Below, piece after piece: positions 1 to 5,193 of a stretch of DNA of 8,908 nucleotides. Position 1 is the stretch's first letter. Every line of letters begins with the position of its first letter. Position numbers and translations under genes: made by a program. This DNA is from Eubacteriales Family XIII. Incertae Sedis bacterium. GTDB lineage: Bacteria; Bacillota; Clostridia; Peptostreptococcales; Anaerovoracaceae. Below the pieces are notes generated by a model that was not told the origin of the DNA, made no database searches, and saw only the letters and a list, made by a program, of their open reading frames with translations. The stretch lies in contig JAITPU010000066.1 of NCBI GenBank assembly GCA_031289235.1, positions 1-8,908 of the forward strand, given 5' to 3'.

Positions 1-175
1 TATCGGCCTGAGCAATGCCGGTTCTTTCGGAAAGCTGTTTTTGAGTAAGCCCGGTGTTTTTCCTCGCGTCAATCATCGCTTGAATGATGGCAAACTCAGG
101 TTCCAGCGCGTCATATTCAGCCTTAAAAGCGGGGGTTTTTAATTGTTCGGAGAGAAAAGTATTAAAAGTGCTCAT
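1..175 (-). CDS. Xre/HigA-type helix-turn-helix antitoxin, C-terminus outside window
   Basis: Fifty-eight codons are visible, starting MSTFNTFLSEQL and running off the window at position 1. Residues 25-58 (LEPEFAIIQAMIDARKNTG, then LTQKQLSERTGIAQAD) match the N-terminal layout of HigA-like antitoxins: a short leader helix, then the first two helices of an Xre-type helix-turn-helix with the usual LTQ..L and G(I/V)xQ signature. Such proteins bind their own promoter and neutralise a RelE/HigB mRNA-cleaving toxin. The start is well supported, because AAAGGAG lies 8 bases upstream of the ATG. In HigBA pairs the toxin usually precedes the antitoxin, but bases 176-461 upstream hold no toxin. This is therefore an orphan, a rearranged pair, or a pair whose toxin lies beyond the window. 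The family call is firm; the partner is unknown. Confidence 0.85.
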   Translation of the reverse strand, partial: MSTFNTFLSEQLKTPAFKAEYDALEPEFAIIQAMIDARKNTGLTQKQLSERTGIAQAD

Positions 176-284
176 TGTTTATTCTCCTTTCTGTTTATAA
201 GAATCAGGCGGGGTGACATTCCCGCATCTCCAAACCTCTTATTGAGGGGCGACGGCTGCCCGTTCCGTCCTCCAATTCTTAACT

Positions 285-430
285 AATGGATGCAGAGGCT
301 AAGCAAGTCCGAAAAAATAATCGTAAACCCACATATTAAACATATTAAAGCCCCTACGTAACCACCTTTAATATGTTTAATACCTGTAATATTGCGACTA
401 TGGATTTAAAAAAATGAATGCAGAGGCTGA
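285..430. repeat. Imperfect direct repeat bracketing the inverted repeat
   Basis: The motif TAATGGATGCAGAGGCTA at 285-302 recurs as AATGAATGCAGAGGCTGA at 413-430. The shared core ATGCAGAGGCT is exact, and the copies are about 127 bases apart. The pair flanks the 17-bp inverted repeat, so the arrangement resembles a small insertion or a duplicated regulatory segment. The copies are too long and too diverged to be an ordinary fresh target-site duplication. Confidence 0.55.
334..382. repeat. Perfect 17-bp inverted repeat, AT-rich, 15-base spacer
   Basis: The left arm (334-350) is TATTAAACATATTAAAG and the right arm (366-382) is its exact reverse complement, separated by 15 bases (351-365). Each arm is itself nearly a 9-base tandem repeat (ATATTAAA-C-ATATTAAA), giving four similar half-sites. 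No U-run follows on either strand, so it is unlike an intrinsic terminator. A double operator for an antitoxin repressor, or a recombination site, fits the shape; both are inference. It lies between the 67-residue antitoxin gene and the Xre antitoxin gene. Confidence 0.85.
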
Positions 431-461
431 ATAGTTTCATATCCTCGTTCCATCCGGGAAT

Positions 462-665
462 TCAAAAGCCGACACGGACCGTTCCTGCTCGGCGCAACTC
501 ATTGATAGTGCGGCGGGTATTCTCTGCGCGACGTTCGGTGTCTGCGCGGCGTTCCTCCGGCGTAGCGTCACGTAGCCGCTCATAGTCCCATTCGCGGATT
601 TTGTGAATATCCGCAATGGTAAAGGCAAGGCTTATTTCCGGCTTCGGAATCTCACGTATCATCAT
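462..665 (-). CDS. Small charged protein, probable antitoxin of the adjoining PIN-domain toxin
   Basis: This is a 67-residue protein beginning MMIREIPKPEISLAFTI. Residues 15-60 (FTIADIHKIREWDYERL, then PEERRADTERRAENTRRTINELRR) are strongly charged and look helical, with no membrane segment. The gene has an excellent ribosome site, AAGGAGGTG five bases before the ATG. It starts inside the last codons of the upstream PIN reading frame, with ATG at 663-665 and the PIN stop at 652-654. Such overlap means coupled translation and is typical of toxin-antitoxin pairs. From memory, small proteins with an (F)T(V/I)xDIxKIRExxYE core sit beside PIN toxins in Firmicutes, but I cannot name a family. The tail AGTVRVGF looks less conserved. 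Codon pattern, ribosome site and overlap all support a real gene; the antitoxin role is inference. Confidence 0.72.
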   Translation of the reverse strand: MMIREIPKPEISLAFTIADIHKIREWDYERLRDATPEERRADTERRAENTRRTINELRRAGTVRVGF

Positions 666-885
666 CTACACCTCCTTCAACAAGCATTGTAGGCGAATAA
701 ATCGGCATTTCTTTATACCCTGCCAGAGCATTTACGCCCTTTACGCCGGATATAGTCTTATAGTTTACCATATGCTTGAAATTCCACGACACAATCATAT
801 CGCATTCGTAGACGCAAGCATATGCAATGTGCTGACAATCCCGCGTACTTTTTTCGCCCCTACTCCGGAATACTAAAGCCGCCCT
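652..885 (-). pseudogene. PIN-domain (VapC-like) toxin, N-terminal half missing
   Basis: An open frame of 77 codons with no start codon before its internal Met-30 ends at TGA 652-654. It reads ...GEKSTRDCQHIAYACVY, ECDMIVSWNFKHMVNYKTI, SGVKGVNALAGYKEMPIYSP, TMLVEGGVDDDT. The DCxHIA.A and DxIVSWNFKHM blocks are the C-terminal acidic-residue and WNFKH motifs of a PIN-domain ribonuclease subgroup, followed by its usual KTIxGV..(V/I)N...GY tail. A whole PIN protein is about 130-150 residues, so the first half with the first catalytic Asp is gone. Upstream, the frame hits TGA at 886-888. In the next frame YSGVGAKKV resembles the residues expected just before EKS, suggesting a frameshift near 858-870 as well as truncation. 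The fragment begins 14 bases behind the toxN stop, so it looks like a deletion or recombination junction. It should have no nuclease activity. Confidence 0.75.
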
Positions 886-899
886 TCATCCCTTATGGC

Positions 900-1313
900 T
901 TATATATAATCTTCAAAATATTGCAGGGTGCTGTAAGCGCATAGTATTTGATTGCGCGGTATGTCAAGCCGCTCTTTTGCCTTTTTATATTCCTTGATAT
1001 ATTTCGCGAGACGGGTTTTCACGGCATATTACTTTCCCCGAAGCGCGTCGAATTCGTTTTGGCGGATATATGGCGTCCTTGTGGCATCAATGTAGTTCGA
1101 ATTCGTGACAACCGCCGCCTTGGAGAAGTCCAGCCCGCAACGGTTCGCCCTGTCCGTCCACAACACGTGTCTGTGCTTTATGGCGGATCGGAGTGGCACG
1201 GCGAAAAGAACCCCGGACAGATCAACTCGTACTTGAGCATATGGCCTGTCCGTCTTTATCTCAAGCTCGGCGCAATGGGCGTAGTCTCTATAAAAATCTG
1301 CGCTTAAAAACAT
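900..1313 (-). pseudogene. Type III toxin, ToxN/AbiQ/CptN family, interrupted by one in-frame UAA
   Basis: From ATG 1311-1313 the frame reads MFLSADFYRDYAHC..., RPYAQVRVDLSGVLFAVP, LRSAIKHRHV, GLDFSKAAVV, YIDATRTPYIRQNEFDALRGK, then TAA (1029-1031). It continues unshifted as YAVKTRLAKYIKEYKKAKER...CAYSTLQYFEDYI to TAA 900-902. These are the family's landmarks in order: FYxDY..C near the N-terminus, RP(Y/H), FA(V/I)P.RSxIKH, GLD(Y/F)SKA, (Y)I...P.IRQNEF..L.GK, and the terminal (Y)STLQYF. The codon after GK is commonly Glu in relatives, so GAA to TAA would explain the break. With that codon restored the protein has 137 residues, normal for the family. These enzymes are endoribonucleases held by a repeat RNA antitoxin, and several block phage. 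The product stopped at residue 94 lacks the C-terminal helices. A TTG at 1323-1325 is an alternative start. Confidence 0.82.
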
Positions 1314-1323
1314 GAAAGATAAC

Positions 1324-1357
1324 AAGATTGCCCCCTCTTTGCGGAGGGAGCAATCTT
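1324..1357 (-). terminator. Attenuator/terminator hairpin between RNA antitoxin and toxN
   Basis: A 14-bp stem (1344-1357 with 1324-1337) has a six-base loop, CGCAAA, on the minus strand. One pair is U-G on the minus strand but C-A on the plus strand, so the structure favours minus-strand RNA. The stem is followed by a weak U-rich stretch, UUGUUAUCUUUC. Type III loci carry a terminator exactly here, to make excess antitoxin over toxin. The 3' arm also contains the purine run GAGGGGG and the first bases of the possible TTG start, so it could hide the toxin's ribosome site as well. No other good ribosome site precedes the ATG at 1313. Confidence 0.75.
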
Positions 1358-1444
1358 CTCGGTGGGCTTTTTTTATTTTTAGTTCGCCGCGCCCTACGGC
1401 GAAATCTTCCCGGTGGACTTTTTTTATGCTCGCGGCCTACGAGC
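1352..1444 (-). repeat. Two tandem 51-base units of the RNA antitoxin
   Basis: On the minus strand unit 1 runs from 1444 to 1403 and unit 2 from about 1403 to 1352. The 25-base tails align without gaps at a 51-base offset, with differences only at tail positions 10 and 18. The last six bases of unit 2 (AAGATT) double as the start of the terminator stem, so a third unit may have evolved into the terminator. Confidence 0.85.
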
Positions 1445-1456
1445 GTCTGCACCCTC

Positions 1457-1484
1457 ATTATACCGTATTAAGATTTAATTTCAA
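1457..1484 (-). promoter_or_regulatory. Sigma-A/sigma-70 promoter of the type III locus
   Basis: On the minus strand the -35 is TTGAAA (1479-1484) and the -10 is a perfect TATAAT (1457-1462), with a 16-base spacer. The expected start of transcription is around 1450, just before the first antitoxin repeat. This is the clearest promoter in the window. It should drive the RNA antitoxin strongly and, by readthrough of the hairpin at 1324-1357, toxN and the genes behind it. Confidence 0.85.
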
Positions 1485-1599
1485 GTCCTATTTTCGCTTG
1501 ATTGGATCAGTCGTCAACATCTGAAGTCTCTTTATTCACAATTATTTTTTCGGCGGGCCTGCCTCCAGCGTTTTGTGTATTGAGCAAGCAACCCAAGGC
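1485..1599. other. Spacer between the min gene tail and the type III promoter
   Basis: I see no gene, strong hairpin with a U-run, or minE-like sequence here. An open minus-strand frame ending ...QARRKNNCE at 1532 is only a shifted continuation through the minD tail. This is the likely junction between the chromosomal operon and the accessory cluster. Confidence 0.4.
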
Positions 1600-1680
1600 C
1601 TATTTCAGCCCCGCCTGCTTCTTGATTGAATTTACAACTCTTTGGGGGAGATCGCCGTTGTGATGCGGTATAGTAAGTTA
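1600..1680 (-). other. In-frame continuation of minD beyond UAA: candidate lost membrane-targeting helix
   Basis: Directly after the minD TAA (1678-1680) the same frame reads LTIPHHNGD then LPQRVVNSIKKQAGLK and ends at TAG 1600-1602. Read through, the protein would have 264 residues, the usual MinD length. The final 16 residues put Leu, Val, Ile and Ala on one helical face (i, i+4, i+8, i+12), with Arg and three Lys elsewhere, as expected for a MinD membrane-targeting sequence. LTIP also aligns with the (G)E.VPL stretch that normally follows the last core helix. An open run of 25 codons is not significant by itself; the length and amphipathic pattern make the case. The stop is followed by C (UAA C), a context that can be leaky. 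Nonsense mutation, readthrough and sequence error are all possible. Confidence 0.6.
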
Positions 1681-2394
1681 TATAATCCTTTCGGCGATCC
1701 TGCCGAAATTTTCTTCTATGTAGTTTCCATGGCTGAAGGCTATGGGATAACCGCAATTGGACGCCAAGTGAATGTTTTCATCGTACTGTATAATCCCGAG
1801 AAGCTGCGATTTTATAGTTCGGGAGACGTCTTCAAACGAGGGAAGGCAGCCCGTCCGCATCAGATTCATGTTTACCTTGTTGATCACGTAAGCGCGTTCC
1901 CGGACATCTTCTTCCCGCATCAGGCTGTTCACCATATCCGCGTCTCTCAGGGCCACGTGATCCAGCGTTGTAACGACTATTCCCATATCGGCGCGAAACG
2001 AAGCAAGCCTCAGATCGCCTCGGACGCCGGCCGGGCCGTCAACTATGATCTCATCGAAACTTTCCCTGAGATTTTCATACAGCGCTTTTACGTTTTCGGA
2101 GCGCGCCTGAAATTTTTCTGTTTTCTGCGGCGCGGCCATGATGTAGAGGCATGGGAAGCGTTTGTCCCGGACGAGGGCCCGCTTCGGCTTGCACACGCCG
2201 GACAGCACGTCCGCTATGTCGAAGATCACCTTGCTTTCCAGGCCCATGCAAAGATCAAGGTTCCTCAGGCCGACGTTCATATCAATCAGAACGACCTTCC
2301 GTCCTTTTTTTGCCAGCGCGGCGCCCGTATTAACGGCGAAAACCGTTTTGCCGACGCCGCCCTTGCCTGACGCGATTATGATCACCTTTCCCAT
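1678..2394 (-). CDS. minD: Septum-site determining ATPase MinD, stopped before its membrane-targeting tail
   Basis: MinD is a ParA/MinD-family ATPase that dimerises on ATP, binds the membrane through a C-terminal amphipathic helix and recruits MinC to block misplaced Z-rings. The deviant Walker A GKGGVGKT is at residues 10-17, followed by the switch region IDMNVGLRNLDLCMGLE, Walker B IIVDGPAG, and late landmarks TTLDHVALRDAD and ASNCGYPIAF. The start is ATG 2392-2394 (MGKVIII): the GTG nine bases upstream lies inside the ribosome site GAGGTG, so it should not be the start. The product is 238 residues, about 28 short of the family. After TAA 1678-1680 the same frame continues with a membrane-helix-like tail (separate entry). 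TLDHV replaces the usual TPE.S, so the protein is somewhat diverged. No minC precedes it and no minE follows. The gene begins 48 bases after the pbp2 stop, so it is co-transcribed with the mre genes. Confidence 0.85.
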   Translation of the reverse strand: MGKVIIIASGKGGVGKTVFAVNTGAALAKKGRKVVLIDMNVGLRNLDLCMGLESKVIFDIADVLSGVCKPKRALVRDKRFPCLYIMAAPQKTEKFQARSENVKALYENLRESFDEIIVDGPAGVRGDLRLASFRADMGIVVTTLDHVALRDADMVNSLMREEDVRERAYVINKVNMNLMRTGCLPSFEDVSRTIKSQLLGIIQYDENIHLASNCGYPIAFSHGNYIEENFGRIAERII

Positions 2395-2400
2395 CCGAAA

Positions 2401-2406
2401 CACCTC
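2401..2406 (-). promoter_or_regulatory. Ribosome binding site that sets the minD start
   Basis: GAGGTG on the minus strand lies six bases before the ATG at 2392-2394. Its last three bases are the GTG that would otherwise extend the gene by three residues (MFR). A codon within the ribosome site cannot also be the efficient start, so MGKVIII is preferred; it also matches the usual MinD N-terminus. Confidence 0.8.
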
Positions 2407-2423
2407 GTTTATCGTTTTGCCCG

Positions 2424-2440
2424 CCGCCGGACAACGGCGG
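2424..2440 (-). promoter_or_regulatory. Small GC hairpin between pbp2 and minD
   Basis: The perfect stem CCGCCG/CGGCGG with a five-base loop sits two bases after the pbp2 stop codon and 17 bases before the minD ribosome site. No U-run follows, so it is unlikely to stop transcription fully. It may protect the upstream message end or trim minD expression; this is inference. Confidence 0.5.
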
Positions 2441-2442
2441 TT

Positions 2443-5193
2443 CTATTTAATCACGTTCCCCATGCTGTAGTCGCCGTATGTTTTTTCAAGCTCCATGTAC
2501 TTGGCGATGATTTCTTTCGCCACAGGGGCCGCGTTGGCTGAGGTCCCGCCCTGAAAGATGAGCACGGCGACAGCGATCTGCGGATCCTCTGCCGGCGCCA
2601 TCGCCACCACCCAGGCGAAATTCTCGTATTCGGGCTTATACATGTCGATCCTCTCCACGGCGTTTTTGTATTTGCTCAGGTTGGCCACGGCCTTGCGCAC
2701 GGCGAGGTTTTTTGACGAATATATATCGGGATATTTTTCCATGACGCGAAACATTTCCGCTTCAACATCCTCCCACGCGAGAGCGGCGTCGATGCGGTGC
2801 AGGTTGGATTTTACAAATTCCACCTCGTCCGGCGGGTTTATTCTGCCGTCCCTTTGCGCCGTTCCGGTCTTGCCCGCGACGGATACGGGGAATCCCGCGA
2901 AATTGGCGCGCAGGCTGCCCTTCGCGCCGCTGACGACCTGCCGCATACCCTTCACGATATGGTCGAGTATGGAAGGATCGCTGATATCCAGTTTTTGCCC
3001 CGCTTCCTTTTCTATAACGCCCTGGCCTTCGACGGCTTTTTTCAGGCTGAGTTTGTTTCTGACGCCTCCGTTGCCGATGGTCGCTATATAGTTTGCCATT
3101 TGCAGCGGCGTATATGCGTTCTCGCCCTGCCCGATCGCGATATTCAGCTCGTCGCCGGTCGTCCATTCCGCATAATTGTAATAGGTGTATTTGCAGACGT
3201 TAGCGACGTCCTCCACCATATCCGGACGAATCCCAGTCACCTTAAGCCTCTCGGCGAGCTGCGCGCGGTTGGGATTTTCCTCAGTCCAGCTTACGATCTT
3301 GTCGATGTCATTCATGAGGAGGGACCTGTCTTCCAGCACGTTTTCGGTGAAATACATCTCCGACCGGTTTATTAGGTAATTTCTGAGCATGGCCTTGGTG
3401 TTCGCGATCTTTTTCTCTGAAGTTGGTACGCCCACAACGGTTTCCGGGATCTCGACGCCTGTCGGGACTCCCAGCCCGAATTGCTCCGCGTAGGAAGTAA
3501 TCACGTCGATGTTGATGGGAGTTTTGTACCCGAGGTAGGTGTTTCGGTCAAAGTCCCGCCCGGTCGCTATATCAAAGAAGTAATAGTTGCACGAAACTTC
3601 CATCGCTTCGTAAAGATTCAGGTAGCCGTGACTTCCGCGGCTGCGATTCCAGAGCAGACAGCCGTAAGTCCTGTTTCCGATCTTCACAGCGCCGCCGTCG
3701 CGCAGCTTGGCCGCCGCGTTCAGCCCCGCCTCAAGGGCGGCTGTGGCTGTCACCATCTTAAATGTCGAGCCCGGCTGCACAGCGGTCCTCGCCGCCACGT
3801 TATAGAGGGGGAGCGGCGAAAGAGGGTCCCGCAGATTTTGTCCCTGCAGAGCGGTCCATTCTTCGCTGCTTATCCCCCTCGCGAATGCATTGGGATTGAA
3901 ATTGGGCGCGTTCGCGATAGCGAGGGGTTCGCCGCTTTTCACATCCAGCGCCACCGCGGCGCCTACGCTGGCGTTAGGGTAGGGGGTGTTGAAGCTGAAG
4001 TTGCCCCATTCGCTCCTGAATACGCCTCCGACCTGAATCTGCGTCAGCGCCTGCGAGAGAGCGTCTTCGGCGACTTTCTGAAGTTCAGCGTCTATGGTGA
4101 GGTAAAGATCCTTCCCCTTTGCCGCCGGGATCTCGCTTATGACCTTTACCAGCTCGCCGTTGGCGTTTACCTGAACCTCGCGGATCCCGTCCCGCCCCCG
4201 GAGCGTGGATTCCTCGCTTCTTTCGATGCCGTCCAGTCCGATCATGTCGTTAGGGCGGTAGCTCAGGTCATTTACATAATGTTCTTTGTCGCTTTCCGAT
4301 ATCTTTCCCATGTAGCCGAGCACATGGCTTGCCAGATTGTCGTTCGGATAATAGCGTATCGAATCCGTGACCACGTTGATCCCGGGCAGATCGCCGCTTC
4401 TCTCCTCAAGTATGAGGACAGTGTTGTCGGAGATATTCGTCGCGACGGCCGCCGGCAGATATTTCCGGTATCCCTGCGAGTTCAGCTCGTTTCTGATCAC
4501 CATGATCTTCCGCGCTTCTTCGGCCGGCAGCGCCGGGTCGATTTTAAATATTTTCCTGAGCGCAAGAAAGGCTTCCTGCGGCGAAAGGGAGATGTCAAGA
4601 TTGTAACGCTCCAAAAAATTATCCTGCTCTATGCTTTTGCTGAACTTCATGCGTTTTACGGAGATGGGCGCCGTAACGCCGTAGAGATTTATCAGCTGCT
4701 CCTGCGCGGCGAACTGGTCCATGCCTTCGTCGATATTGTTTCTCCTGCGGATCTCGTCGAAAGCCTGTTCAGCGGAAAAATCCGCCGGCATTCCCTGAGA
4801 GAGAAGCCACGATTCTATTTCTTTTTGATAAGAGTAAAAGAAAACGCCGCCCTCGTAGAGCACGGGCAGGTTGTCAACAAGAGTTTCGCCGTTTTCTTCC
4901 AGTATCCTGACAAGCGCGGAAGCCGTCTTGTTCAGACTTTCACCGTCCGTATCGTCCATGCTGAACTGCACTGTAAAGCTGGTTATATTTCCCGCGAGCA
5001 GCCGTCCGTAACGGTCGAAAATATCTCCCCTTTCACCGGGCGTATATATACTTTTCGTGCTGATGTTCTCAGCCGCTTCCGTCCATTGTTCCTGCTGCAG
5101 CACGGTCAGGATGAAAAGCCGCCCGAACAGAAGGATCATGAACACGGCGATTATCAACATTATTTGGTTGTCGCGCGTCTTCAGTATCTTCAT
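2443..5193 (-). CDS. mrdA: Elongation-specific transpeptidase PBP2 (class B), long form
   Basis: A 916-residue class B penicillin-binding protein. It cross-links new peptidoglycan in the side wall, as the DD-transpeptidase partner of RodA under MreBCD. One N-terminal membrane anchor spans residues 11-30, followed by the dimerisation-domain signature GERGDIFDRYGRLLA (53-67) and the pedestal region with YPNDNLASHVLGYMG (282-296). The transpeptidase motifs are complete: S476-T-F-K479, S534-C-N536 and K775-T-G777. It is longer than E. coli PBP2 (633 residues), mostly by added helical stretches in the N-terminal region, between SxN and KTG (about 600-680), and after KTGTAQ (about 785-855). The Shine-Dalgarno site before ATG 5191-5193 is weak (GGAG about 14 bases upstream), and an in-frame TAA at 5203-5205 rules out a longer start. 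It is followed by minD. The possible symbol mrdA/pbpA depends on the naming scheme. Confidence 0.93.
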   Translation of the reverse strand: MKILKTRDNQIMLIIAVFMILLFGRLFILTVLQQEQWTEAAENISTKSIYTPGERGDIFDRYGRLLAGNITSFTVQFSMDDTDGESLNKTASALVRILEENGETLVDNLPVLYEGGVFFYSYQKEIESWLLSQGMPADFSAEQAFDEIRRRNNIDEGMDQFAAQEQLINLYGVTAPISVKRMKFSKSIEQDNFLERYNLDISLSPQEAFLALRKIFKIDPALPAEEARKIMVIRNELNSQGYRKYLPAAVATNISDNTVLILEERSGDLPGINVVTDSIRYYPNDNLASHVLGYMGKISESDKEHYVNDLSYRPNDMIGLDGIERSEESTLRGRDGIREVQVNANGELVKVISEIPAAKGKDLYLTIDAELQKVAEDALSQALTQIQVGGVFRSEWGNFSFNTPYPNASVGAAVALDVKSGEPLAIANAPNFNPNAFARGISSEEWTALQGQNLRDPLSPLPLYNVAARTAVQPGSTFKMVTATAALEAGLNAAAKLRDGGAVKIGNRTYGCLLWNRSRGSHGYLNLYEAMEVSCNYYFFDIATGRDFDRNTYLGYKTPINIDVITSYAEQFGLGVPTGVEIPETVVGVPTSEKKIANTKAMLRNYLINRSEMYFTENVLEDRSLLMNDIDKIVSWTEENPNRAQLAERLKVTGIRPDMVEDVANVCKYTYYNYAEWTTGDELNIAIGQGENAYTPLQMANYIATIGNGGVRNKLSLKKAVEGQGVIEKEAGQKLDISDPSILDHIVKGMRQVVSGAKGSLRANFAGFPVSVAGKTGTAQRDGRINPPDEVEFVKSNLHRIDAALAWEDVEAEMFRVMEKYPDIYSSKNLAVRKAVANLSKYKNAVERIDMYKPEYENFAWVVAMAPAEDPQIAVAVLIFQGGTSANAAPVAKEIIAKYMELEKTYGDYSMGNVIK

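Larger units (their letters stand above)
176..461. other. Non-coding spacer between two antitoxin genes
   Basis: No convincing protein gene is visible. The segment holds the 17-bp inverted repeat at 334-382 and the direct repeat at 285-302/412-430, which are listed separately. It also has two weak GC hairpins: stem GCGGG/CCCGC at 208-212/221-225 and stem GACGG/CCGTC at 251-255/265-269. One of these could end or regulate transcripts entering the Xre gene. A 28-codon minus-strand ORF at 354-440 (MKLFSLCIHFFKSIVAIL...) is hydrophobic, but its start has only a crowded GAGG two bases away and it overlaps the inverted repeat. I do not call it a gene. Confidence 0.5.
1324..1450 (-). ncRNA. ToxI/CptI-like repeat RNA antitoxin (type III)
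   Basis: Two tandem units with a 51-base period lie between the promoter and toxN. Each unit is a GC hairpin followed by a 25-base tail (1403-1427 and 1352-1376) that matches at 23 of 25 positions; its core is AUAAAAAAAGYCCACCGRG then AAGAUU. Hairpin 1 (1428-1444) is GCTCG/CGAGC with loop TAGGCCG. Hairpin 2 (1383-1403) is TTCGCCG/CGGCGAA with loop TAGGGCG. The stems differ in sequence but both stay paired, and the loops differ by one base: structure kept while sequence drifts, as in a functional RNA. In unit 2 the loop GGGC can pair with GCCC in its own tail, a possible pseudoknot; unit 1 has one mismatch there. The A-rich tail resembles the sites where ToxN-type enzymes process their own antitoxin. 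The start near 1450 is inferred from the promoter. No database family was checked. Confidence 0.78.

Noticed and set aside
948..1307. Plus-strand open frame opposite toxN
   Set aside because: The minus strand carries recognisable ToxN-family motifs throughout; the plus-strand frame has none.
1361..1427. Plus-strand T-runs after CGGTGG as intrinsic terminators
   Set aside because: No stem directly precedes the T-runs on the plus strand; they are the A-rich tails of the minus-strand antitoxin repeats.
1352..1444. CRISPR array
   Set aside because: Only two units, with a 51-base period and structured segments that covary rather than unique spacers; the type III antitoxin explanation fits better.
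1532..1600. Possible minE remnant behind minD
   Set aside because: The frames here (e.g. LGLLAQYTKRWRQARRKNNCE) show no MinE pattern and no start or ribosome site.
1642..2370. Plus-strand open frame opposite minD
   Set aside because: Antisense shadow of minD; no known motif and no ribosome site worth noting.
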